Part shown: piece after piece, positions 1-8,171 of the stretch
How the letters are laid out: every line of letters starts with the position of its first letter
How positions within the stretch are numbered: the stretch's first letter is position 1
NCBI RefSeq assembly: GCF_003086295.3
Contig: NC_092052.1
Location: 73,076,910 to 73,140,909, forward strand
Reading direction: 5' to 3'
Source of the DNA: Arachis hypogaea
Taxonomy: Eukaryota; Streptophyta; Magnoliopsida; Fabales; Fabaceae
Length of the DNA: 64,000 nt
The notes under the pieces: model-generated
What the model was told of the DNA's origin: nothing
The model's database searches: none
Seen by the model: only the letters and a program-made list of their open reading frames with translations
Translations under genes and position numbers: made by a program

Positions 1-246
1 TGCAGGGAGGTCAGAATCCAATAGCATCCGCAGTCCTTCTTCAACCTCTGAATCTGATTTCTGCTCAAGTCCCTCAATTTCAGCCAGAAAATACCTGAAA
101 TCACAGAAAAACACACAAACTCATAGTAAAGTCCAGAAATGTGAATTTAACATAAAAACTAATGAAAACATCCCTAAAAGTAACTAGATCCTACTAAAAA
201 CATACTAAAAACAATGTCAAAAAGCGTATAAATTATCCGCTCATCA
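1..246 (-). mobile_element. 5' end of a FIDEL/Feral-like LTR, cut by the window edge
   Basis: On the minus strand this starts TGATGAGCGGATAATTTATA and runs parallel to the first ~245 bp of the element A LTR at 417, with scattered substitutions. The sequence from 247 onward is not the interior expected before a 3' LTR (no CACCAAACTTAAA block as at 31,476), so this is the outer edge of an insertion: either a 5' LTR or a solo LTR. It lies head to head with element A, in DNA downstream of the split transposase pseudogene. The rest lies left of the window. Confidence 0.85.
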
Positions 247-339
247 ACCGTCAAAAAGGTTCAACTGCAAAAGACAAAATAAATCGTACATTAGCAAAAT
301 ACACAAACAAATTTCTCCCTAATCGAAAACAAATCAATG

Positions 340-416
340 TTACCTCGCTTGGAGATGGCTTTTTCTTTTTCTTTGTGGCGTTTGCGATCTTTTTTCCAAG
401 TTTGATCCCAGTTTGT
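340..416 (-). pseudogene. C-terminal tail of a FAR1/MULE transposase, cut off by element A
   Basis: Read on the minus strand across the element A insertion, the frame runs from the RRRGRPKNK stretch near 10,963-10,990 into LGSNLEKRSQTPQRKRK here and ends at a TAA at 342-340. The RGRPK core resembles an AT-hook, and a Lys/Arg-rich tail is usual at the end of FAR1-related MULE transposases (family knowledge). The TSD tttgt (412-416 and 10,958-10,962) is the join, so this fragment and the one at 10,963-13,130 were one gene. The 247-339 stretch is its 3' flank and holds nothing else I recognise. Confidence 0.7.
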
Positions 417-2060
417 TGATGAGCGGATAATTTATACGCTTTTTGGCATTGTTTTTAGTATGTTTTTAGTAGAATTTAGTTAATTTTAGGGATGTTTTCA
501 TTAGTTTTTATGTTAAATTCACATTTCTGGACTTTACTATGAGTTTGTGTGTTTTTCTGTGATTTCAGGTATTTTCTGGCTGAAATTGAGGGACTTGAGC
601 AAAAATCAGATTCAGAGTTTGAAGAAGGACTGCTGATACTGTTGGATTCTGACCTCCCTGCACTCAAAATGGATTTTCTGGAGCTACAGAACTCAAAATG
701 GCGCGCTTCCAATTGCGTTGGAAAGTAGACATCCAGGGCTTTCCAGAAATATATAATAGTCCATACTTTGCTCAAGTTTAGACGACGCAAACTGGCGTTC
801 AACACCAGCTCTCTGCCCAATTCTGGCGTCCAGCGCCAGAAACAAGTTGCAAAGTGGAGTTCAACGCCCAAAATGGCACAAAAGGTGGCGTCCAACTCCA
901 AGAATGACCTCTCCACATGTAGACTTCAAGCTCAGCCCAAGCACACATCAAGTGGGCCCCGGAAGTGGATTTATGCATCAATTACTTACTTCTGTAAACC
1001 TTAGTAGCTAGTTTATTATAAATAGGACCTTTTACTATTGTATTAGATATCTTTGATCAGTTGTATGCTATCTTAGATCACGTTTGAGGGCTGGCCTCTC
1101 GGCCATGCCTGAACCCTTCACCTATGTATTTTCAACGGTAGAGTTTCTACACTCCATAGATTAAGGTGTGGAGCTCTGCTGTTCCTCAAAGATTAATGCA
1201 AAGTACTACTGTCTTTCTATTCAATTCAACTTATTCCGCTTCTAAGATATCCATTTGCACCCAAGAACATGATGAATGTGATGATTATGTGACCCTCATC
1301 ATCATTCTCCCTTATGAACGCGTGCCTGACAAACACTTCCGTTCTACATGCGAACAAGCTAGAATGAATATCTCTTGGATCTCTTAATCAGGATCTTCGT
1401 GGTATAAGTTAGAACCCATGGATGGCCATTCCTGAGGTCCGGAAAGTCTAAACCTTGTCTGTGGTATTCCGAGTAGGATCCGGAAAGGGATGGCTGTGAC
1501 GTACTTCAAACTCGCGAGTGCTGGGCGTAGTGACAGACGCAAAAGTATAGTAAATCCTATTCCAGTATGATCGGGAACCTCAGATGATTAGCCGTGCCGT
1601 GACAGAGCATTTGGACCATTTTCACAAGAGGAGGGGATTGTAGCCACTGACAACAGTGATGCCCTTGCATAAAGCTTGCCATGGAAAGGAGTAAGACTGA
1701 TTGGATGAAGACAGCGGGAAAGCAGAGGTTTAGAGGGACGAAAGCATCTCCATACGCTTATCTGAAATTCTCACCAATGATTTACATAAGTATTTCTATC
1801 CTTAGTTTCTGTTTAATTAGTATTATTTTCGAAAACTCCATAATCAATTATTATCCGCCTGACTGAGATTTACAAGGTGACCATAGCTTGCTTCATACCA
1901 ACAATCTCTGTGGGATCGACCCTTACTCACGTAAGGTTTATTACTTGGACGACCCAGTGCACTTGCTGGTTAGTTGTATCGAAGTTGTGACAAATTATGA
2001 ATTGAGATTAGAGCACCAAGTTTTTGGAGCCATTACCAGAGATTACAATTTCGTGCACCA
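417..2060 (+). repeat. 5' LTR of element A
   Basis: Begins TGATGAGCGG and ends GTGCACCA. A TATA-like TATAAATA lies at 1,017-1,024, 600 bp from the start, and the same offset holds in the 3' LTR (9,914-9,921). Partly degenerate GGCGTTCAACGCC-type palindromes occur at about 797-890. The 3' end carries an internal degenerate copy of the LTR/PBS junction (2,013-2,054). Short ORFs inside the LTR match nothing and are not annotated. Confidence 0.93.
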
Positions 2061-2066
2061 AGTTTT

Positions 2067-2084
2067 TGGCGCCATTGCCGGGGA
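2067..2084 (+). other. Primer binding site of element A (tRNA-Asp type)
   Basis: TGGCGCCATTGCCGGGGA begins 6 nt after the LTR end. It matches the complement of the 3' end of plant tRNA-Asp (TGGCGCCGTTGCCGGGGA) at 17 of 18 positions; the perfect version occurs in elements B and C. tRNA-Asp priming is usual for Athila-lineage elements (established knowledge). Confidence 0.9.
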
Positions 2085-3921
2085 TTGTTCGAGTTTGGAC
2101 AACTGACAGTTTATCTTGTTGCTCAGATTAGGTAATTTTCTTCTTATTTTGTTTTCAAAAAAATTTTTCAAAAATATTTCAAAAATTTTTTTTTATCTGT
2201 TTTAAAAAAAATTTTAAAAATGTTTTCAAAAAAATATTTTTCTTCAGAATTTTTAAGAATGAATTCTAGTGTTTCATGAAACATGTTGAATCCTATCTGG
2301 CTGTAAAGCCATACCCAAACTGCTTTGGGATTGGTCTTCAACTAATCACCTCAATGGATGTAATTTACATGCTAGAGCTTGGCTGGCTATTAAGCCATGC
2401 CTGACCCTTTGATTGGAGCTTTAGACTAAAGAGCATAAGATTCCTGGAATTCATATTAAAAATTTTGGAATCCTTATTTTTCTTTTTCAAAATGATTTTC
2501 GAAAAAAAAATTAAAAGAAAATACAAAAAAATCATAAAATCAAAAAAATTAAAAATATTTCATGTTTCTTGTTTGAGTCTTGAGTCAAGTTGAAATTTGG
2601 TGTCAATTGCATATTCATCTTGCATTTTTCGAAAATTCATGCATTCATAGTGTTCTTCATGATCTTCAAGTTGTTCTTGGTAAGTCTTCTTGTTTGATCT
2701 TTGCATTTGCATGTTTTGTGTCTTTTCTTATTTTTCATATGCATTCTTGAATTCTTAGTGTCTAAGCATTAAAGAATTCTAAGTTTGGTGTCTTGCATGT
2801 TTTTCTTGCATTAAAAATTTTTCAAAAATATGTTCTTGATGTTCATCATGATCTTCATAGTGTTCTTGGTGTTCATCTTGACATTCATAGCATTTTTGCA
2901 TGCATTCATTGTTTTGATCCAAAATTTTCATGCATTGCATCATTTTCATGTTTTTTCTCTCTTATCATAAAAATTCAAAAATAAAAAAAATATCTTTCCC
3001 TTTTTCTCTCTTAAAATTTCGAAAATTAGATTTGACTTTTTCAAAAATTTTTAAAATCTAGTTATTTTTATGAGTCAAATCAAATTTTCAATTTAAAAAT
3101 CTTATCTTTTTCAAAATCTTTTTCAAAAATCAAATCTTTTTCATTTTTCTTAGTTATTTTCGAAAATTTTAAAAATATTTTTCAAAAATCTTTTTCTTAA
3201 TTTTATATTAAATTTTCGAAAATAACAATAACAATTAATGTTTTGATTCAAAAATTTCAAGTTTGTTACTTGCTTGTTAAGAAAGATTCAAACTTTGAGT
3301 TCTAGAATCATATCTTGTGATTTCTTGTGAATCAAGTCATTAATTGTGATTTTAAAAATAAAATCTTTTTCAAAAAATAATTTCAATAATATCTTTTCAA
3401 AATTATCTTCTCTTCTTATCTTTTTTCAAAAATTTGATTTCAAAATATCTTTTCTAACTTCCTAACTTCTTATCTTTTCAAAATTTGTTTCAACTAACTA
3501 ACTAACTTTTTGTTTGTTTCTTATCTTTTTCAAAACTACCTAACTAACTCTCTCTCTCTCTAATTTTCGAAAATATCTTCCCTCTTTTTCAAAAATTCTT
3601 TTTGATTAACTAATTATTTTAACTTTTGATTTTAAAATTTTCAAAAACTACCAACCTTTTTCAAAAACTATTTTCGAAAATCACTAGCTCTTTTTCAAAA
3701 ATTATTTTCAAAAAACTTCTTTCTCTCTCATCTCCTTCTATTTATTTATTCATCTACTAACACTTCTCTTCATCTCACATCTCTGATCCTATCATCACCT
3801 TTGTGTTTGGATTCTTCATTCTTCTTCACCCCTATTCCTTTTCTTCCTCTACTAACAATAAGGAACCTCTTTACTGTGACATAGAGGATTCCTCTTCTTT
3901 TCTTTTTCTCTTCTCTTTCTT
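2085..3921 (+). other. AT-rich untranslated leader of element A
   Basis: About 1.8 kb without a credible gene. It is dominated by TTTTCAAAAA-type words and contains repeated copies of the palindrome TTTTCGAAAA (for example near 2,497, 2,628, 3,158, 3,213, 3,566 and 3,673). It also holds a copy of the family word TAAGTTTGGTGT at 2,780-2,791. Element C has a shorter leader (39,019-39,796) of the same style. The last 200 bp before the gag ATG turn pyrimidine-rich (CTT/TCT runs). Confidence 0.75.
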
Positions 3922-4959
3922 ATGAGCAGGAACAAAGAAAAAGGCATTCTTGTTGAAGCTGATCCAGAACCTGAAAGGACTCTGAAGAGAAAACTAAGAG
4001 AAGCTAAATTACAACAATCCAGAGACAACCTTATTGAAAATTTCGAACAAGTAAAGGAGATGGCAGCCGAACCCAACAACAATAATGCAAGGAGAATGCT
4101 TGGTGACTTTACTGCACCTAATTCCAATTTACATGGAAGAAGCATCTCCATTCCTGCCATTGGAGCAAACAACTTTGAGCTGAAACCTCAATTAGTTTCT
4201 CTGATGCAGCAGAACTGCAAGTTTCATGGACTTCCATCTGAAGATCCTTTTCAGTTCTTAACTGAATTCTTGCAGATATGTGATACTGTTAAGACTAATG
4301 GAGTAGATCCTGAAGTCTACAGGCTCATGCTTTTCCCTTTTGCTGTAAGAGACAGAGCTAGAGTGTGGTTGGATTCTCAACCCAGAGATAGCCTGAACTC
4401 TTGGGACAAGCTGGTCACGGCTTTCTTAGCCAAGTTCTTTCCTCCTCAAAAGCTGAGCAAGATTAGAGTGGATGTTCAAACCTTCAGACAGAAAGAAGGT
4501 GAATCCCTCTATGAAGCTTGGGAAAGATACAAACAGTTGACCAAAAAGTGTCATTCTGACATGCTTTCAGAATGGACCATCCTGGATATATTCTATGATG
4601 GTTTATCTGAGCTATCAAAGATGTCATTGGATACTTCTGCAGGTGGATCCATTCACCTAAAGAAAACGCCTGCAGAAGCTCAAGAACTCATTGACATGGT
4701 TGCTAATAACCAGTTCATGTACACTTCTGAGAGGAATCCTGTAAATAATGGGACGCCTATGAAGAAGGGAGTTCTTGAAATTGATACTCTGAATGCCATA
4801 TTGGCTCAGAACAAAATATTGACTCAGCAAGTCAATATGATTTCTAAGAGTCTGAATGGAATGCAAGCTGCATCCAACAGTACTCAAGAGGCGTCTTCTG
4901 AAGAAGAAGCTTATGATCCTGAAAACCCTACAATAGCAGAGGTAAATTATATGGGTTAA
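3922..4959 (+). CDS. gag: Gag (capsid) part of the element A Gag-protease frame
   Basis: 345 codons starting at the ATG in TTATGAGCAGGAAC. Residues ~90-230 form a typical Ty3/Gypsy Gag domain, with the conserved stretch around FLAKFFPPQKLSKI and WERYKQLTKKCH; the homologous stretch of element C reads WERYREMLRKCP. The protein would assemble the virus-like particle. It ends at an in-frame TAA (4,957-4,959), and the same frame then continues to 6,252, so this is a premature stop inside a longer Gag-protease polyprotein. The region after the stop (PYGNTYNPSW) continues the sequence usual for these Gags. No CCHC zinc knuckle is visible in this copy. Confidence 0.88.
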   Translation: MSRNKEKGILVEADPEPERTLKRKLREAKLQQSRDNLIENFEQVKEMAAEPNNNNARRMLGDFTAPNSNLHGRSISIPAIGANNFELKPQLVSLMQQNCKFHGLPSEDPFQFLTEFLQICDTVKTNGVDPEVYRLMLFPFAVRDRARVWLDSQPRDSLNSWDKLVTAFLAKFFPPQKLSKIRVDVQTFRQKEGESLYEAWERYKQLTKKCHSDMLSEWTILDIFYDGLSELSKMSLDTSAGGSIHLKKTPAEAQELIDMVANNQFMYTSERNPVNNGTPMKKGVLEIDTLNAILAQNKILTQQVNMISKSLNGMQAASNSTQEASSEEEAYDPENPTIAEVNYMG

Positions 4960-6252
4960 CCTTATGGAAACACCTATAACCCATCATGGAGAAATCATCC
5001 AAATTTCTCATGGAAGGATCAAAAGCCTCAACAAGGCTTTAATAATGGTGGAAGAAATAGGTTTAACAATAGTAAACCTTTTCCATCATCTACTCAGCAA
5101 CAGACAGAGAACTCTGAACAAAATACCCCTAATTTAGCAAACTTAGTTTCTGATCTATCTAAGGCCACTGTGAGTTTCATGAATGAAATAAGGTCATCCA
5201 TTAGAAATTTGGAGGCACAAGTGGGCCAGCTGAGTAAAAGGATCACTGAAATCCCTCCTAGTACTCTCCCAAGCAATACAGAAGAAAATCCAAAAGGAGA
5301 GTGCAAGGCCATTGACATAACCAAAATGGCCGAACCCAAAGAGGGAGAGGAGGACGTGAATCCCAAGGAGGAAGACCTCCTGGGACGTCTAGTGATCAAT
5401 AAGGAGCTTCCCTCTGAGGAACCTAAGGAATCTGAGACTCATCTAGAGACCATAGAGATTCCATTGAACCTCCTTATGCCATTCATGAGCTCTGATGAGT
5501 ATTCCTCTTCTGAAGAGAATGAGGATGTTACTGAAGAGCAAGCTGCCAAGTTCCTTGGTGCAATCATAAAGCTAAATGCCAAATTATTTGGTATTGAAAC
5601 TTGGGAAGATGAACCTCCCTTGTTCACCAATGAACTAAGTGATCTGGATCAACTGACATTGCCTCAGAAGAAACAGGATCCTGGAAAGTTTATAATACCT
5701 TGTACCATAGGCACCATGATCTTTAAGACTCTGTGTGACCTTGGTTCAGGGATAAACCTCATGCCCCTCTCTGTAATAGAGAAACTGAGAATCTATGGGG
5801 TGCAAGCTGCTAAAATCTCAGTAGAGATGGCAGACAATTCAAGAAAACAGGCTTATGGACAAGTAGAGGACGTGTTAGTAAAGGTTGAAGGCCTTTACAT
5901 CCCTGCTGATTTCATAGTCCTGGATACTGGAAAGGAAGAGGATGAATCCATCATCCTAGGAAGACCTTTCCTAGCCACAGCAAGAGCTGTGATTGATGTG
6001 GACAGAGGAGAATTGATCCTTCAATTAAATAAGGAAAACCTTGTGTTTACAACTCAAGGATCTCTCTCTGCATCCATGGAGAAGAAGCAGAAAAAGCTTC
6101 TCTCAAAGCAGAGTCAACCAAAGCCCCCACAGTCAAACTCTAAGTTTGGTGTTGGGAGGCCACAACCAAACTCTAAGTTTGGTGTCAAACCCCCATATCC
6201 AAACTCTACGTTTGGTGTTGGGAGGTCTCAACAAAGCTCTGCACATCTGTGA
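4960..6252 (+). CDS. Spacer and aspartic protease of element A; pol ends here
   Basis: Same frame as gag, downstream of the nonsense codon. A Gly/Asn-rich linker and a coiled-coil-like stretch (~5,170-5,250) precede a retropepsin-like domain. Its active-site motif reads CDLGSGINLMPLSVI (~5,737-5,781), with DLG instead of the classical D(S/T)G; elements B and C also have DLG. ILGRPFLAT follows at ~5,953-5,979. The frame ends in a tail of three to four repeats of NSKFGVGRPQ encoded by repeated copies of CTAAGTTTGGTGT. Reverse transcriptase should follow protease, but the frame stops at 6,252 and pol is absent. Without readthrough of the upstream stop this part would not be translated with Gag. 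Confidence 0.85.
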   Translation, partial: PYGNTYNPSWRNHPNFSWKDQKPQQGFNNGGRNRFNNSKPFPSSTQQQTENSEQNTPNLANLVSDLSKATVSFMNEIRSSIRNLEAQVGQLSKRITEIPPSTLPSNTEENPKGECKAIDITKMAEPKEGEEDVNPKEEDLLGRLVINKELPSEEPKESETHLETIEIPLNLLMPFMSSDEYSSSEENEDVTEEQAAKFLGAIIKLNAKLFGIETWEDEPPLFTNELSDLDQLTLPQKKQDPGKFIIPCTIGTMIFKTLCDLGSGINLMPLSVIEKLRIYGVQAAKISVEMADNSRKQAYGQVEDVLVKVEGLYIPADFIVLDTGKEEDESIILGRPFLATARAVIDVDRGELILQLNKENLVFTTQGSLSASMEKKQKKLLSKQSQPKPPQSNSKFGVGRPQPNSKFGVKPPYPNSTFGVGRSQQSSAHL

Positions 6253-6300
6253 GGCTCCATGAGAGTCCACTGTCAAGCTATTGACATTAAAGAAGCGCTT

Positions 6301-6318
6301 GTTGGGAGGCAACCCAAT
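6301..6318 (+). promoter_or_regulatory. Conserved hairpin downstream of the gag-pro stop (element A)
   Basis: GTTGGGAGGCAACCCAAT folds as a 6-bp stem (one G-T wobble) with the hexaloop AGGCAA. It lies 48 nt after the 6,252 stop and follows the conserved lead-in CATTAAAGAAGCGCTT. The equivalent hairpins are at 23,629-23,646 (element B) and 33,928-33,911 (element C), with changed but still paired stems. Function unknown; possible roles are RNA packaging, translation of ORF3 or RNA processing. Confidence 0.7.
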
Positions 6319-6459
6319 TTTTATTTATCTAACTATATTTTTCTTAGTTATATGTCTTTATAGGTTCATGATCATGTGGAGTCACAAAATAAATATAAAA
6401 ATTGAAAACGGAATCAAAAACAGCAGAAGAAAAATCACACCCTGGAGGAAGACCTTACT

Positions 6460-6705
6460 GGCGTTTAAACGCTAGTAAGAAGCATGTTTTGGGCGTTCAA
6501 CGCCAGAATAGAGCATGGTTCTGGCGCTGAACGCCAGAAATGGGCAGCATCTGGGCGTTTGAACGCCAGAAATGCACCCTGGAGAAGAGCTGGCGCTGAA
6601 CGCTCAGAACAAGCATGGTTCTGGCGTTCAACGCCAGAAATGGGCAACAAATGGGCGTTCAACGCCCAGAACAAGCACCAACCTGGCCCTAAACGCCCAG
6701 AGTTG
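6460..6705 (+). repeat. Palindrome array, 31-bp period (element A)
   Basis: Eight units of GGCG(T/C)T(C/G)AACGCC-type palindromes start at 6,460, 6,492, 6,523, 6,554, 6,592, 6,623, 6,654 and 6,685, so most spacings are 31-32 bp. The spacers (AGAAATGGGCA, AGAACAAGCA and similar) are less conserved than the palindromes. The array lies between the hairpin and ORF3; element C has an array in the same place (33,431-33,757). The 6,706-7,022 stretch after it is a pyrimidine-rich leader to ORF3 with the family word at 6,973-6,984. Confidence 0.85.
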
Positions 6706-7022
6706 TGTGTAAGGGCATTTTGCATGCCTAATTTGGTGCAAGGTTATAAATCCTTGACACCTCAGGATCTGTGGACACCACAGGATCATCTCAGGATCTG
6801 TGAATTTCACAGGATCCCCACCCACCTCACCCTCTCTCTCTCCATTCATGGTCGTCCCTTCTGTTTTCCATTCACCACTCACATCCATACACACAACCCC
6901 TTCTCCCTCTCCTCCATTTCTTCTTCTTCTTCATCTATTCTTTCTTCTCTTGCTCGAGGGCGAGTAATATTCTAAGTTTGGTGTGGTAAAAGCATAAGCT
7001 TTTTGTTTTTCCATTACCATTG

Positions 7023-8171
7023 ATGGCACCTAAGACCGGAGAATCCTCTAGAAAAGGGAAAGGGAAGACAAAAGCTTCCACCTCCGAGTCATGGGAGATG
7101 GAAAGATTCATCTCCAAAGCTCATCAAGACCACTTCTATGATGTTGTGGCCAAGAAGAAGGTGATCCCCGAGGTCCCTTTCAAACTCAAAAGAAATGAGT
7201 ATCTGGAGATTCGACATGAAATTCAAAGAAGAGGTTGGGAAGTTCTAACAAATCCCATCCAACAAGTCGGCATCCTAATGGTTCAAGAGTTCTATGCCAA
7301 TGCATGGATCACCAAGAACCATGATCAAAGTAAGAACCCGGATCCAAAGAACTATGTTACAATAGTTCGGGGGAAATACTTGGATTTTAGTCCGGAAAAT
7401 GTGAAGTTGGCGTTTAACTTGCCTATGATGCAAGGAGATGAACGCCCCTACACTAGAAGGGTCAACTTTAATCAAAGGTTGGACCAAGTCTTCATGGACA
7501 TATGTGTGGAAGGAGCTCAATGGAAGATTGACTCCAAAGGCAAGCCGGTTCAACTAAGAAGATTGGACCTCAAGCCTGTGGCTAGAGGATGGTTGGAGTT
7601 CATCCAACGCTCCATCATCCCCACTAGCAACCGATCTGAAGTTACTGTGGATCGGGCCATCATGATCCATAGCATCATGATTGGAGAGGAAGTAGAAGTT
7701 CATGAAGTTATCTCCCTTGAACTCTACAAAATAGCCGAAAAGCCCTCTCCTGGGGCAAGGCTAGCTTTTCCTCATCTTATCTGCCATCTTTGTTACTCAG
7801 CTGGAGCTTCCATAGAAGGAGACATTCACATTGAGGAAGAGAAGCCCATCACTAAGAAAAAGATGGAGCAAGCAAGAGAGCCCATTCATGGAGCTCAAGA
7901 GGCGCATGAAGCTCATCACCATGAGATCCCGGAGATGCCTCAAATGCATTTTCCTCCACAAAACTATTGGGAGCAGATCAATACATCCCTAGGAGAATTA
8001 AGTTCCAACATGGGACAACTAAGGGTGGAACATCAAGAGCACTCCATCATCCTTCATGAAATAAGAGAAGATCAAAAAGCAATGAGGGAGGAGCAACAAA
8101 GACAAGGAAGAGACATAGAAGAGCTCAAGGACATCATTGGTTCCTCAAGAAGAAAACGCCACCATCACTAA
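7023..8171 (+). CDS. ORF3: conserved plant retrotransposon protein of unknown function
   Basis: 382 codons from the ATG at 7,023 (MAPKTGESSRKGKGK). The N-terminus is basic. Residues ~35-270 form a globular domain shared with the ORF3 of elements B and C: EVLTNP, then V-EFYAN (EFYSN in B), VRGKYLDF, W-EFI--SIIPTSNRSEVT and LAFPHLICHL. I recall this as the 'putative plant transposon protein' domain family. Residues ~310-375 form a heptad-rich coiled coil (HQEHSIILHEIREDQKAM), followed by the basic tail RRKRHHH. No signal peptide or membrane segment is visible, so it does not look like an envelope protein. The frame is uninterrupted although gag-pro carries a stop. Confidence 0.8.
   Translation: MAPKTGESSRKGKGKTKASTSESWEMERFISKAHQDHFYDVVAKKKVIPEVPFKLKRNEYLEIRHEIQRRGWEVLTNPIQQVGILMVQEFYANAWITKNHDQSKNPDPKNYVTIVRGKYLDFSPENVKLAFNLPMMQGDERPYTRRVNFNQRLDQVFMDICVEGAQWKIDSKGKPVQLRRLDLKPVARGWLEFIQRSIIPTSNRSEVTVDRAIMIHSIMIGEEVEVHEVISLELYKIAEKPSPGARLAFPHLICHLCYSAGASIEGDIHIEEEKPITKKKMEQAREPIHGAQEAHEAHHHEIPEMPQMHFPPQNYWEQINTSLGELSSNMGQLRVEHQEHSIILHEIREDQKAMREEQQRQGRDIEELKDIIGSSRRKRHHH

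Noticed and set aside
2067..2084. tRNA gene at primer binding sites
   Set aside because: Only the 18-nt complement of a tRNA 3' end is present, with no cloverleaf around it.
6460..6705. Regular repeats with ~31-bp period as a CRISPR array
   Set aside because: The DNA is a plant LTR element; repeat and spacer are both degenerate, and no cas gene is present. The regularity is reported instead as a palindrome array.
7023..8171. ORF3 as a retroviral-type envelope gene
   Set aside because: No signal peptide, membrane span or cysteine-rich ectodomain is visible; it has a basic N-terminus and a coiled-coil tail.
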